Notes: generated by a model not told the origin, from the letters alone. Shown: positions 1-11,178, counted from the stretch's first letter. The stretch: 64,000 bases of DNA from Isoetes taiwanensis (GCA_021234155.1 JAJEKV010000014.1:17640652-17704651); one strand, 5' to 3'. Numbers and translations: made by a program.

Positions 1-100
1 TACAATCAAAACATTGATTCCAAATCTTTCTAGAAATTTTACTTGCATTGTGCCTCACAGAAGAGTTTCTTGATTAAATTTACTGCAAATTTTATTTACT

Positions 101-180
101 AGATGGGGAATTGAACCCCAAGAAACCAAGCAACAGATGATGGCTGCAAAGCCTGCAAATGCATGCCCCTCTGCCACTGC
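101..180 (-). repeat. tRNA-like (SINE head?) sequence with box A and box B
   Basis: On the minus strand TGGCAGAGGGG (176-166) fits the RNA polymerase III box A consensus and GGTTCAATTCC (117-107) fits box B, 48 bases apart. That is wider than in a plain tRNA gene and I cannot fold a full cloverleaf, so this is more likely a tRNA-derived SINE head or decayed tRNA than a working tRNA. No A-rich tail or target-site duplication was seen. Confidence 0.3.
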
Positions 181-185
181 CCGTT

Positions 186-837
186 GGTCCGTTGTGGCCG
201 ATCTCCACAGATAGCCTGCTTCATAAAAAATTTCTGACAAAGAATGGAGGATCCAATTAAAACAAGGAAAGCGAACAGGAACATTAAAGATTCAGAAGAG
301 GCATAAAGCGAACAAGAAAGATTCATGACATATCCAAGAAGCCACGGTTTGATTTCATATTCTTGCTCTGCATACGGTTGCTTAGCATCCTGAAGCATTG
401 TTTGCGGAAATGAAGCATCCCAAAGCACATCTAACCTGCAATACATGCAAAAGAAATACTTATAGAACTAGAAGCTGAAAAATCTTACTTGCAAAACATG
501 CAAGCTCCTTCTGAAAGGCGCCAGAGCCGAAGCTTCTTGAAGCAAGAAGGCGCCACAGCCATAGGAGCATCATCTACGGTAAGGCGCCATAACCTGTAAC
601 CTATCAAGATTCTTCCAAAAACATCGAAAATCAAAGGCGCTCCTCTCAAAAATTACACCAAAAGATGCGCCTCGATCCAGCGCCTCAGGCAAGACAAAAA
701 CCAGCCGGATCGACGACGCCTAGGCCACTGGCGTCACGACGGCGCCATAGCCAAACCTCGGGCGTCGAAGGAAAAAAAAGGAACAGTGAAATGCTGACGT
801 GGCAGAAAATGCCCCCCCCCCAATTTCACGTTACAGC
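186..837. other. No gene recognised; GC-rich ggcgcc-containing stretch
   Basis: Short reading frames are present but none resembles a known protein. From about 515 to 775 the motif ggcgcc / ggcgtc recurs many times, giving a locally GC-rich tract unlike the AT-rich neighbourhood, and a run of ten C lies at 812-821. No function is assigned. Confidence 0.4.
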
Positions 838-934
838 AATGTTTGTGTGTCGGCATTCTGGTTTAGAAAATTGGCCTCCGCGCTGACGCGCGTCGGCCAA
901 TTTTCTAAACCAGAATGCCCTCCACACAAACATT
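838..934. repeat. 97-bp near-perfect inverted repeat (foldback hairpin)
   Basis: Arms 838-876 and 895-934 are inverted copies. The inner 24 bases are perfectly complementary (starting gcattctggtttag) and the outer 15 differ at only a few positions. The loop of about 18 bases is itself CG-rich (cgcgctgacgcgcg). This could be a foldback/MITE element or a hairpin RNA source. No flanking duplication is evident. Confidence 0.75.
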
Positions 935-1049
935 CCTATATACAAAATCAATACCCCTATAATACACACATGCGCGCGTAGTTGTGAATTTGTCTACAGG
1001 CATGGAAAACAATTGGTGAGTACATGATGCACTTGGTTTTTTTTCGACA

Positions 1050-1415
1050 TTGCATACTACAGCGGCAATTTATTCCAGAAGGATGTGCTCAGTTCGATCG
1101 GTTGGCTTCCATCTAGAAATTATTCATGACTATCCCTACGCAACATCAGATTTCTTGAATAATTTCACACTCTCTGGGATTCCCAGTCATGAACTCACGC
1201 TTAAGGTGGGGGGCAATATGTTATGGTTAGCATCCTTCTATCGTGCGAGCACTGAACACCAAGTGCAGGCTCAAATTCTGCCTGTTATAGCACGTATAGA
1301 TGAGTTGGTGAAGAGAAGCATTCGCGGCGGCCTTGGCCGTCGCGATAAGTTTCTTGTAATTTATAATGCTGCTTGCGTTGAACATGAATTTAGGCTACAA
1401 GTTACGAAGAAATAA
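1050..1415 (+). pseudogene. Helitron helicase (PIF1-like) C-terminal relic
   Basis: A 121-codon open frame. Residues about 30-60 follow the conserved end of Helitron RepHel helicases: a [YE]..[DE]FLN-type stretch, then a small/hydrophobic segment, GIPSHELTLKVG, and a hydrophobic run where the family has a V-M-LLRN type motif. Here the last motif has drifted (GNMLWLASF). Residues before and after match nothing I know, and the Rep nuclease and helicase motifs I-V are absent, so this is a short remnant. The assignment rests on one conserved block and on the Helitron-type end found downstream on the same strand. Confidence 0.5.
1321..1359 (-). repeat. CACTA-like terminal/subterminal sequence
   Basis: Read on the minus strand this is TTACAAGAAACTTATCGCGACGG followed by a GGCCAAGGCC palindrome. 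The CTACAAGAAA-type start with GCGACGGCC subterminal units is typical of plant CACTA transposon ends. A related copy lies at 54630-54670 on the plus strand. The transposase is not present. Confidence 0.4.
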
Positions 1416-3762
1416 GAGCATCTGTAAAACAAGAACTACTTTATTTAAAGGCAATCTCAGTTACATGTAATCTTCTTTTTTAAAACGATAAGGCTTTGGA
1501 CTTTGTGACTGGAATGCCGCAGTGCAGACGCATGCGGCGTTCCCTTCCCGCATGCGTTCTACCTTGCTGCATCCTGGTTGCCGGCATTTGAATGCGAATT
1601 TGAAACTGGCCATCAATACCAGCAGCTTAACGAAATCTTCCCGGGTTCCTACCATTCTTCACTACTCCTCACCTACAAAGTTTTCATCAGCGCCTCACGG
1701 CCTCCTCATCTACGAATTTTTTCCTGAGCACCTCAGAATTGCATTCCTTGAGTTTGCGCTTGGTGCGTGTCCTTGATCGGCATGGGTGAGAGACTTGAAT
1801 GCTTGGAATGCATGCAGGGCATGTTTCTACCTTACGATTGTCTTTTTTGCTTGCAGCTTCTGATTTATCTTTTGGAATTCGAAGTTTGTAGTTGGAATTC
1901 TTACTTTGTAGTGCTTTATCATTGAAACTCTAAGCGTAAAATCGCGGCAAATGATCGGATAGAGCAAGCAACTTGCTGTGGCGCCTGTGTTCTTGGTTAT
2001 CACTGTATGTTCTTCCTATTATTTGCACTTCCTATTATTTGCACTCTGAACAAGGTTATCATTTCGAACTTCTAATCATTGTATCCTTTGTAAATTCTGT
2101 GCAGGAACAGGAAGAGGAGGTTTCGACTCATAGATCCACTGCCTCGGCCTCTCAGGTTCTCTCGGCCTCTCAGGTTTACGATAGATTCTAAAGAACCCTG
2201 TTGAAGTTCCCTTTCAAATCAATAAAGCTTTGCCATTTCATCGTGTTCATGGAGCCTCTCAACTTTGCTACATCACGCCAAGCATCTTCTGTCTTCACGT
2301 TTAGCATAAAATGCCAAGCGTGAGTCTGATTTAAGGTGTTTAGAGACTGCGCATAAGCAAAAATAGTGCAAAATTTGAAACTGCATATAAGCAAAATAGT
2401 GCAAAATTTAGGACCACATGTGCACTTCTTATCTGTTTCATTCAAAGAGTTCAAGGACCCGTCTGCCTTCTGCCTTTTCTTCAACATATAGCAGATTGTT
2501 GATTGTTAGAGAACCTTCCATTACTGCACTTTAGATTTATGGAAATGAGATTTTGGGAGCCCCTCAGCTTGATGGAAACCTGTGGCTGTGGAAATTGGCA
2601 GCCAGCCAGTTCAGATCTCTCTCATGCCTTCATCTCATAAGAATCGGGCTGAAGAATCAGCTCCTTGAATGTTTGCACTGATCTGGTGTCTTCTGTGGAA
2701 GCATTATTCTTTTGTTTGTAACTAAGATTTCAAATTTACAACTGATAAATTGTTATGCCTGTCTTTTTTGCAGTCTTGCAGCTTCAAGACATAGGAAGGC
2801 TTACGGATTTAAGGTGAGGCTTACGGACTGTATTTTATGTTGCTCTGTAGTTGAAGCTCATTGAAGCCCTGCTTTGTAAATTCGGTGCAAAAAAACAAGG
2901 AGAGAAGGCAACTTGCTATACAGACTATATTCCCAGCTATAATTGTATGTTTGTCCTATTATTTGCATTTTGCTAATCATTTCTTCCCTTACGCCATGTT
3001 AATCATTTCTTCCTTTCTAAATCTGGTGCAGGAACACATCTTACTATGCAGCCCATCTTTCCAGCCCATCTTATGTTTGTAAATGAGTGTATCTACCCAA
3101 CGTCATTTGCCTATGGTGGAAAGCAAGTGAGCTTTCTGCCACCAGACATGCGAATAAATTCCTGATCCAAATCTCTTTTCCCTGTTAAACCAGGCAACCA
3201 CCCAGCCATAGTTTTTTGCATTTCTATTCTTTAACGCTCAAGAGTTTGGCGAGTTGAATTTGTTCCGAATGTGGATCTGATGGGTCCCTTAATTCGTAGC
3301 CATCTTATATTTAAAGTCATTGCATGCATCCTGATTCCACTACATCTGGATAACCTGGTGCTCCAGATATAAGCCCTTTTGATGTGGTATAAGCTCCTTT
3401 GGTATGTGGTTCAACTGTGGCCTCAATGTTTCCTATGGTATGGTTCTTATGTGATTTATGCTGATTTTAACTAATTTGCATTTAGAGTAAAGGAAAGGTG
3501 GGTCTTGCTCTTCCTGCTGGGTTCTGCTCTTCCTACTAAGGTAAAGAAAAGTTTGTTGATGGGTTCGTTGCTGTGTAGGTTATGATTGGGTGGATGTTGT
3601 TCTGCTTGCTGCAAATTGAGCACTTTATGCAGCATACGTTCTTAACAAGCTAGATTATAGAACATGCAATCTGGCAATGGGTCTGCATAGCATTTTCTTT
3701 CTTCAAATGCTAGCATATTGTATTGATGTAATACTTCACAGAATATGTACAAAATAAGATGA
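1416..3762. other. No gene recognised; contains a degenerate direct duplication
   Basis: Nothing in this stretch gives a recognisable protein. About 1966-2120 and 2905-3040 are diverged direct copies, sharing gcaacttgct, gtatgtt.tcctattatttgca and a distal tg.gcaggaaca block; a third partial copy of the distal block lies at 2870-2893. It lies inside the putative Helitron and may be captured, unidentified intronic sequence. Confidence 0.4.
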
Positions 3763-3984
3763 TTGCACAGGTACTTTTTAGGTTATAGATTATGGGAAGG
3801 TGTTGCGATTAACATTGCTATTTGTTCAGGCAATTCTGTTTGGAGTTTTATTTCCAGTGGTGGTTATCTCTATGTATGTGGGGATGCAAAACGGATGGCT
3901 AAAAATTGCATGCTTCAAGTAGGTATACAAATGAATGTGTACTATTCCAATTCTTCATTTCTTGACCAGAAAAGTAGTATGTGA
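3763..3984 (+). pseudogene. NADPH-cytochrome P450 reductase-like C-terminal fragment
   Basis: Residues 26-48 of this 73-codon frame (nt 3838-3906) read VW..IS.GGYLYVCGDAKRMAKN. This closely follows the NADPH-binding C-terminal block of diflavin reductases (usual form GGYLYVCGDAKGMA.DV), where the Cys and Asp of CGD take part in hydride transfer. The Gly of KGM is replaced by Arg. Only this block is present; the FMN, FAD and connecting domains are missing and the sequence before and after is not of the family. It probably represents one captured exon inside the Helitron. Confidence 0.7.
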
Positions 3985-4154
3985 TAAAGCAGCTAATTTT
4001 GCATAGTGGATGTGATGTGCGATCTTAGATTCTGCAAAATGTAAAGGGGTTTTTGGCATGTTGTTACTGGAGTCAAGCTCCATTGTTTAGAATGTAAAGA
4101 AATTATCATTGAAGTCCAGCTTCATTTTTCTTTAATCAAAATTTGTTTTCGCAG

Positions 4155-4795
4155 AAACCTTCACTTGGAGCAAAATATCAACAAAAGGTAATCCCCCTGT
4201 TCCTAGAGATAGCCATACACGTTCATCATACAACAATTGTTTGGGTATCATTGGTGGTGAGGATGCAGACAATTCATATTTGACACATGTCCACATTCTA
4301 GATGCGGGCATGGCAATGAATTTGAAATTGGAGTTTGCACATTTATTTTTTAATTATTTTATCATATCAGAAATAGTATCAAAAGCATCAATTGTGCCTT
4401 TTGCACTTGAAAGTCGTTGGTGGACCCTTATTGCCCGGGGCAGGTCATACAACTATAAGCTTTGACAAATGCCTTTTGTGTTTGGTGTTTTCACGGACAA
4501 TCGGCAGCTTTTCAATGATTTGCGCTAGCTTGACCTAGGTATATCTATGCTGATTTTAACCTGTTAAGCTTACAAATCCATTCTCTTGTGTATGTTTCTC
4601 CATCATTCTCTTTTAAACATGTTCTTATTTTGTAATCGTAGAAACCAAGGTTTGGGTGAGGTTTCAAACCACGGGGAGCAAGCCGTCTCCATGTATCTCT
4701 CTTGCTGGAGATTCTGTTGGCCAGAATGGAATTCTCTACTTCTATGGTGGTTGCAATAAAGAATTGGAAGCATTGGATGACATGTACATTAAACT
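4155..4795 (+). pseudogene. Kelch-repeat (galactose-oxidase-like) protein fragment, three exon remnants
   Basis: A splice-acceptor-like ttcgcag precedes 4155. The first piece encodes FTWSKISTKGNPPVPRDSHT, then an II-GGEDADNSYL segment and DVHILDA-like residues: a kelch blade with its W...P..R..H, GG and D...LD landmarks. A second piece (about 4405-4540) retains AGHT, FVFGG and NDL but needs a frame change. A third (from 4642, after gtag) keeps YFYGGCNKELEALDDMY. Stops and frameshifts separate them. The retained exon borders argue for a DNA-level copy of a host gene rather than a retrocopy. Kelch propellers are protein-interaction scaffolds; this piece would not fold. Confidence 0.7.
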
Positions 4796-4810
4796 GCATT
4801 CATTTTTTTA

Positions 4811-4862
4811 AGGTTAGACTTTTCCAGCACTGATTTTTTAAGGTTAGACTTTTCCAGCACTG
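4811..4862. repeat. 30-bp tandem duplication (1.7 copies)
   Basis: The unit beginning aggttagacttttccagcac is repeated head to tail at 4811-4840 and 4841-4862 without a difference over the shared part. It lies at the end of the kelch remnant. Confidence 0.85.
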
Positions 4863-5961
4863 TGCTGGAAATCACAGATGTTGATAGTTATCATTGAATG
4901 TTTTTAATGCTTTTAACAAAATTTGTAGGTCTAAAGTACAATTAAACTTAATGTTTAGGAGTTTAACATTCTTGAGGTTTCTATTTGTTTTCCCCATACT
5001 CCTTGAACACTAATATTTACACTACATTGTGCAGAAATCGACAAGCAAATTGGCACACTTAACGTGGTTAGCCTATGGTAGCATAAAGATAAATGCAGCT
5101 TATGATTTAGAAGGTTTTACACGAGTATGAGTACGACAAATGTTGTTCATGTAGCTGTAAAAGTACCTTTTAAGTGATTCTCTTAATATATCTATCTTGC
5201 AGTGTTTCAGTACTAATCTGTTCGGTTCTATCATGTATATGTGTGATATCTTTAGAATACAAAATGTTGACATCATATGCACTCATTGAACCACCAAAAT
5301 GTCTATGAACCTTTGTATATTTTATAAGCTCTTGAAAATTGTATTCCTATATTGAATGGCTATATGGGATCATTTTTAAACCAAGGCACAATCATAATAG
5401 CCGGCATTGGTCTAGGGTTTATGAATTTAGGGTCTATGCATTTAAGGGTTTAGAGAAGTTTGGACATCATGCTATAAATTTTGAAGAATTGAGAGGAAGT
5501 AACATGCAACTATGGATGGAAAGACAAGGATACATATCACCCACGTCATCAAATCACATTAAGAAAATCTAGAGCTTCAAAGACAAATGCAACCCCAAAA
5601 GGTTGAGTTCCTAAGTTTTATTTTTATATTAAATACAATGTTTTTAACCTTGGACAATGCTAAACGAACTCTCAAATGCATGCACATTCAACGGCTATGA
5701 AGAAATACACACATATTAGATAGGTACTATGAAGTCACAAATGCAATTGCATATGTGTTGAGCACACAACTTTAAAAAAACCCTAAATTACCACAAGCAT
5801 GCTAAACTCTATGCATTCCATTATGCCTACCCATTCATTCCACATTATGCATTTCTGGCCGCCTGATATTCGTAAACCCTTCACAGTTGGCACTTATTTA
5901 CTGTTTTTTATTCCACCTACATACCCCATTATGTCAACCCATTCGACATGTCCACGACTAA
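4863..5961. other. No gene recognised (3' part of putative Helitron)
   Basis: AT-rich sequence with only short unconvincing frames (for example 5339-5572). No repeats of note apart from scattered agggttta words near 5390-5450. Confidence 0.4.
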
Positions 5962-5992
5962 TGCCCGGCATCGCCGGGCACACGTTTCTAGT
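5962..5992 (+). mobile_element. Helitron 3' terminus
   Basis: TGCCCGGC-atc-GCCGGGCA forms an 8-bp perfect stem (5962-5980), followed by cacgttt and CTAG (5988-5991) with T next. This is the classical plant Helitron 3' end, in which CTRR abuts the T of the AT target. Related ends occur at 62365-62393 and, weakly, 46475-46505. Confidence 0.75.
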
Positions 5993-6505
5993 ATTCTTTA
6001 CAATGCCAGCAAGAACAATGTGGCAAGGTGCTGAGTAACAACTTCCTTGTTGCATTATGCTTGTTCTTCAAGATGTTCTATATTCTTGAACCTAAATTTC
6101 AGAAATACACAGGTTAGCCATAATTGTTAAGTCTTTAGCATTTCAAGCCCTTAGAAACATACGTTCAGAAGTAGTTTCAACATGACTAATTGCAGGATAC
6201 TTGCAAGGCACAAATAGCTCAGATACTTCACCATGACTTTACAGCTGTGGCATACAAATTTAACCTCTGCATGGCCTTGTACATAAGGATTTGTCCTAAA
6301 TTAGCATTTATTAGACTCTAACCTAAAATTCAAATCATCGTATAAGCTGGCATTAGTTGTAAGCTTCACATTACTACCACAAATCCATATCTGATAATTA
6401 GATAGATAGACAAGACAAACCTGATTTATGTGCGCTCCCCGCATGATAGTTTGGTCCTTGATCTATTGAATGGCCTATTAGTCTATTACAATAGATGCAC
6501 CATCC
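5993..6505. other. No gene recognised
   Basis: AT-rich flank between the Helitron end and the chromovirus remnant. I see no repeat, RNA gene or protein similarity here. Confidence 0.4.
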
Positions 6506-6885
6506 CCATTTAAGATGCTCCTATCATCGCCCATGATGGGGTGCTACCTTGTACAAGATCCCCTTGATCGAGTACACCCGCAGTGCCTCATGCCCTTGGG
6601 GGTTTAAGCTAGGAAACGTCTCACGATCCCATCATCGCGCATGATCACGCATACCTCGCAATGACCCCCTTATGGTCAATATCACGTGCCTTGCATCATA
6701 TCATAGAGATCATCCGAATGATGGTCTCATCATCGCCCACCATGCTGCTCTCCTCTCACATGACCCTTCTGGTCATGCGCACTCTTGGTGCATACTGGCC
6801 TAGAGAACGCCCTTTTTTTTGGGGGGGAGGGGGGGGAAGGGGGGAGGGAAGGGGATCTCATCATCGCCTACACTCAAGAACTTCA
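6506..6885 (-). repeat. Chromovirus 3' untranslated region remnant
   Basis: The reverse complement aligns with 38335-38673 of the plus-strand element: gggcgatgat.ggagcatcttaaatg, caccaagag.tgcgcatgacca and the repeated gggcgatgatggg words occur in the same order. A G-rich run (6819-6860) interrupts it. Confidence 0.8.
6811..6860 (+). repeat. T8 then G-rich homopolymer tract
   Basis: Eight T are followed by several G runs of three to eight, separated by one or two A (up to 6856). At least four G runs of three or more are adjacent, so the plus strand could form a G-quadruplex. It is absent from the matching position of the plus-strand chromovirus and so arose after the copies diverged. Confidence 0.7.
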
Positions 6886-6989
6886 CGTATGCATCCCACC
6901 TTAGAATGCATACGCTTTCTTGCACTTACAGTAAAATATAACAAAGCTTAGCTAAGCACTTGACAGGTTGGCAGCGACCAATTCGGAGA

Positions 6990-7141
6990 TGACTTGGCCA
7001 TCAAATTGCTTCATGAAGTCTGGATATTGCTTTATGAAGTCTGGATTCAATACCCAAGTTGCATCTTTCACAGGCAAGAGCTTCCACTTGACCAAATATT
7101 GAAGGAACTGGGACCTTCTTGTCTTCTTAAATGCCTTATTG
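6990..7141 (-). pseudogene. Chromodomain segment of the minus-strand chromovirus
   Basis: Translated on the minus strand, the segment reads FLQYLVKWKLLPVKDATWVL or nearly so. This is the core of a chromodomain (aromatic-YLVKWK, then ATW), equivalent to 38112-38180 in the plus-strand copy. The upstream part of the reading frame lies at 14974 onward, beyond the LINE. Chromodomains at the integrase C-terminus steer new insertions to modified chromatin in this retrotransposon lineage. The frame is decayed downstream. Confidence 0.75.
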
Positions 7142-7874
7142 GTTCGAGACCGAATGGGCGAGCGCCAATTTTCTTGCTTCTTTTGTCCTTTTCCCGTTTT
7201 TTCTGTTACAAGCCTCTTCTTGGGAAAACTTAAGAGAAAATTTGAATTTCTGGTGATCTGAAGCCCAATTCCTGTGGATCATCCTGCTGCCCTAGTAGAA
7301 GGGTAGCTCTAGTTGCAATCCTCTCATCAGGCTCTACAATTTGACTCCCATTTTGATACACTTATGAAGCTGTATTCTCTCTTCATTCGATCTTTCTTAT
7401 GGAAACCTCTGTTTTCACAATTATAAGGGAGAGGAATAGAATTTCGTGTGGATTTCTAAAGGGGCCGGCTACTGAACTGTGGAGCTCTTTGATTATTCAA
7501 AGGTTTTTCCCAGACAATTTGTTCTTCTCGGAATTCACCTTTGTGCCCTGCAGTATTGATTTCGAGGTTCAAATCATCGATTCTTGGCTAGAGGAATTTG
7601 TGGGTTCGAATGCAGTTGGTCCAACAGGGACATTCAGAGTCTATTGCAATTGGTTGGATTATTTGATTTCTGTTGAAGTTTTCTCCCCTCAAGATCCTGG
7701 CCAATTTGAAGGAATTTCTCCTTAAATTTCTTTGAATTGTACGAGGATCTCCTTGCAATCAGTTTTACAGCATGTTAGGCTTCCTGATCATCTTAGTTTA
7801 ATTTTGTTTCATTCCAATAGTTTCATATCCCCTGCCTCCGGTTAATTTTCCCCCTTTTCAATTGTTAAAAAGTT
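7142..7874 (+). other. 5' untranslated region / internal promoter region of the LINE
   Basis: This stretch begins right after the target-site duplication and precedes ORF1. LINEs of this type carry an internal promoter here. I see no coding similarity; the frames 7399-7725 and similar look incidental. Confidence 0.6.
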
Positions 7875-9745
7875 TTGCATGAACTTTTATTGTTTCTTCC
7901 TGATTTCGTCACAATGGTCACAAATTCTCTGGAAAACCCTAAACATTTGGCTCTTCTTCACGCATTCGCGCACCTTCCAGCTTCCGATCGAACCGCCATT
8001 CTACCTAAATTGATTTCCTATCAAAATCAACCCTCTGATACCATCCTCTTTGGTAACTTTGATAATTTGCTGCTCCCGCCTTCTGCTATGGATCCGATCT
8101 CTCACGAAGTTCCTCATTGGGACAATTTATCTGCTGATCCTGATCATAGGGGTATTCTTCATCCCCTAAACCCTACTACTCAAATTCCCATCCCATATGG
8201 TGTTGCAAGAGGTCGCCCGGAGGTCCGCTCGAATGACGAACTTGATGAAAGACTCAAGCGTACTCGTATCCCATATCTAAAAGATCGGAAAATGAAGATT
8301 TATGACGGTATTTCCTTGAATTTACCTGTTGTGCATTCTAAAATAGATACTCTTTCAAATTCTGCTGTGATCATCAAAGTTCAAAAATGTGGAATTAAGC
8401 TTGAAAAATTGTGGGCCTTCCTCCTCAGTCTCAACAAAGGGATCCTAATTCAGGCTATCTATTGGCTCAATTACCCCTACATCATGCTTGAATGTGGGAA
8501 CTCCAGATCAGCAAATTTCTTTCTCAACTACGGGCCTATGACCTTTGATACTTCTCAGTTGTCCTTTCTCAAATGGCTCCCTAAGCTTGATATTGATCAA
8601 ATGAATAATCTTTGCATTGCCTCTACATCTCTTTTTGGGCTCAATCCTATTTATTGGGATGAAGAGTGCTTCAAGCTTTTGTTCAATTCTGTTGGATCTT
8701 ATATATCTACCAATATTCCCCGCCAAACCTCCTAGAAGCTTTGTTCAAACGGACCTCTCCAAAGATATACCCCTTTCTATACCTTTCATAGATGCCTTTG
8801 GTTGTGAATCTCAATTAAACCTTAGATGGTCAGGTCTGCCCTCTACATGTCAGAAATGCTTTCAAAGGCATTTCTGGTATTCTGATTGCAAAACTTCAAC
8901 CTGTGGACCCTCGATTGACAGTTCCCAAAGATGGGGCACGACTAAAAGAAATCCAACCTCCAAACAAGGTTTTCACTCAACGGGATCCTGAAGAAAAGCA
9001 AGAGGATCAGCCTGATATATTCACTGCTACAAAGGGGAATTCTAGTAAGAATTCACAATTCCAGAAGCTGCCAGAAAGTGACACATTCAAATGGACTAAA
9101 GTAAATGGTAGCTATAAGAGAATACAGAGAAATAAGGCAGCCAGAGATGAGGAAAGAGATAGAGATAAAATGTGTGAAACAGCACACATAACAAAATACA
9201 ATATGCCTCTATCTATGGGTGAACCTAAGCTGCTAGTAAAAGGGAATGTGTCTGGGAAAGTTACCCAGGCTACAGACAAGCTAAATTTCACTCTGAGTGA
9301 AATAATTAAAGAAGCTAAAGGGAAAGCTCAATGTTCATATAATCTTATGGATTTCTCAGTCAATAAGAGTAAGAGTGGGTCATTAGATATGAAATCTCGA
9401 GACAAAGCTAAGCGCCAACTGAATTCAAGTCAGGTGAATTCACAACTGAAAATCTCCTTGCCAGAAAGCTTGAAACAACAAAGCATCAACAAACCAAATG
9501 AACTGGAAAAGGACTCTCATCTAGCTAGCAATTCAAGTCAAACTACTGAAGACTTGACTCAAATATCAGTACAGCAGCAAGACAATCTAAAGATCAACTC
9601 TCCAAATCCTTTTCAGGTATTATCTGACCTTAAGAGTAATCTAGATCCTGAATTAAATAAAAGTAAGGTATGTGCTTCTCCTCAAATTTGTCTCTCATCT
9701 ATACCCTTAAAAGACTCTTCAGCTATCCATATCCATCCAAATTGA
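7875..9745 (+). pseudogene. LINE ORF1 (RNA-binding protein, DUF4283-like plus zinc knuckle)
   Basis: The first part (7875 or, more likely, ATG 7914, to 8735) contains a region typical of plant L1 ORF1 and DUF4283 proteins: VQKCGIKLEKLW, an NYP..ML-type strand, NYGPMTFDT, and LSFLKWLPKLDID. A frameshift near 8730 moves into the frame ending 8991, which carries a degenerate zinc knuckle CQKCFQRHFWYSDC (spacing CX2CX3HX5C, not the usual CX2CX4HX4C). The rest (8903-9745) is polar and low in known motifs. ORF1 protein binds LINE RNA and helps target-primed reverse transcription. At least two frameshifts make it inactive. Confidence 0.75.
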
Positions 9746-10335
9746 CACAAAAACATTTGTTGAATTGCCTTCCTTAATTGATTTGGACTTCCAAATGATT
9801 GAATGTCCTTGCAATCCTTTGCATACACCCAATAAGTTTATTGAATGATGGTCTCTCTGCAAAAAAATCATACCTCACATTCTTTCCTCGATTCAAAAGA
9901 AGTTAGGATGGATATTGACTCTGTGGCTGATCCCCGAGATGGTTCCCGATACCCCCGAGGATATTCAAAACATGGAGCTTCAAGGGAAAGCAACATCCGT
10001 GCAAGTTCTTAATTGTTCCTCTAAAACAATTATAAAAAATTCTATGTTTCATTTCTATCCGGGGGTTGCTCGATTATTCTGGATAGTGAGGGATATGGTA
10101 GTGATAAGGAAAACTGGGACAAAGAAGAATTTTTAAATGAAAGTCTTACTATCGACCCTCTGCAGGGGAAGTCCCAACCTTTTAAAAAACCTGTCATAAA
10201 GGATAGGACTAGTCATGATGTGGTTTTGTCTGGCTTCAATAAAACTCCAGCCCAGAATACTAGAAGTAAAAGGAAATCCAGAAAGACCAGGCTCTAGATT
10301 CTTCTTTATTATTTTCTCTCCCCTCTCCCAGTGAT
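9746..10335 (+). pseudogene. Decayed end of LINE ORF1 and spacer to ORF2
   Basis: Short frames (for example 9915-10136) may be out-of-frame remains of the ORF1 tail; the stretch before ORF2 is polar and lysine-rich. No independent motif. ORF2 starts at 10336 after a pyrimidine-rich stretch. Confidence 0.45.
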
Positions 10336-11121
10336 ATGAAGATACTTTCCTGGAATCTCAGGGGAATTAAAGGCCCTCTAAAAAGAAGAAGAGCCATTGC
10401 CCAAATTAGGCAATATAATGCAGATATCATTATCCTTCAAGAACTTAAACTTCCCTCCTTTGAATGTAGTAATTTAGGGGAGTGGATTTATCCTAATTCT
10501 ACCTCTACTTGGATCAGCTCATCCGAGCAAGTGGTGGAATGGCCATTATCCGGAAGAAAGATATCAATCACTCCTCCTTTTATAACAGTCCCTCAAGAGC
10601 CCCAGCAAGCCTTGACCTCGCTTTCGGTTGCTAACTCCAGGTTTGGTATTATCAATGTCTATGCTCCCACCTCTCCAAAAGATAGGGAGCCAATTTGGTC
10701 TGAAATTAACTCTTGGTCGAGTGCCCAATCTCTGGAGAATTGGATTATTGCTGGTGACTTTAACAATACTCCATCTTGGGACCTCAAATTAGGAAATAAA
10801 ATCAATATGTCCAGAACAGAAAGGGAGAACTGGGATACTCTTATTGCTGATAACAGTCTGGTCTATATTCCATCCTCTACTGCCACCTACACTTGGTCAA
10901 ATAAACAAAAGGATAAAGCAAGAGTTTTCTGCACCTTAGACAGATTTTATGTCTCCAATCCTTCTACATCCTTCTGGGATAATAGTTATGTTACAAGTGA
11001 TGAGGGCACTTCCATCTCCTCCACCATCAGCCCCAGTTCCTTCATACCTCTCATTTCACCAAAGATCAAAAAGAGAAGGGAGCACGCCCTACAAGTTCAA
11101 TTCCTCATTGCTAGAGAATGA
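10336..11121 (+). pseudogene. LINE ORF2, apurinic/apyrimidinic-type endonuclease
   Basis: The frame starts MKILSWNLRGIKGPLKRRRA, the usual start of plant L1 ORF2 (the N of SWN binds metal). It continues with IILQELKL (catalytic Glu), NVYAPTSPKDR, IIAGDFNNTPS (catalytic Asp/Asn) and TYTWSNKQ...LDRFYVS. The terminal SDH motif reads SDE (about 11000), so the catalytic His is lost, and a frameshift follows before the reverse transcriptase part. The domain nicks target DNA to prime reverse transcription. The tail to 11121 is out of frame with the next segment. Confidence 0.85.
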
Positions 11122-11178
11122 GAAATTCTGCTCCTCAGCCTCGCATCCTTTTATGAGACTCTTTCCAATAATTCTAAT

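Larger units (their letters stand above)
1050..5991 (+). mobile_element. Candidate Helitron with captured gene fragments
   Basis: Three things on the same strand suggest one rolling-circle element: a relic of the Helitron helicase C-terminus near 1137-1229, exon-like fragments of two unrelated host genes (3838-3906 and 4155-4795), and a canonical 3' end (8-bp GC-rich hairpin, seven-base spacer, CTAG, then T) at 5962-5992. Helitrons are known to pick up host-gene pieces with their introns. The 5' end was not found; a TC-starting AT-rich stretch at 934 is possible but is not preceded by A. The left boundary given is only where the helicase frame opens, and the unity of the element is inferred. 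Confidence 0.45.

Noticed and set aside
101-185. A functional tRNA gene on the minus strand
   Set aside because: Box A and B fit, but spacing is too wide and no 7-bp acceptor stem or clear anticodon loop could be folded.
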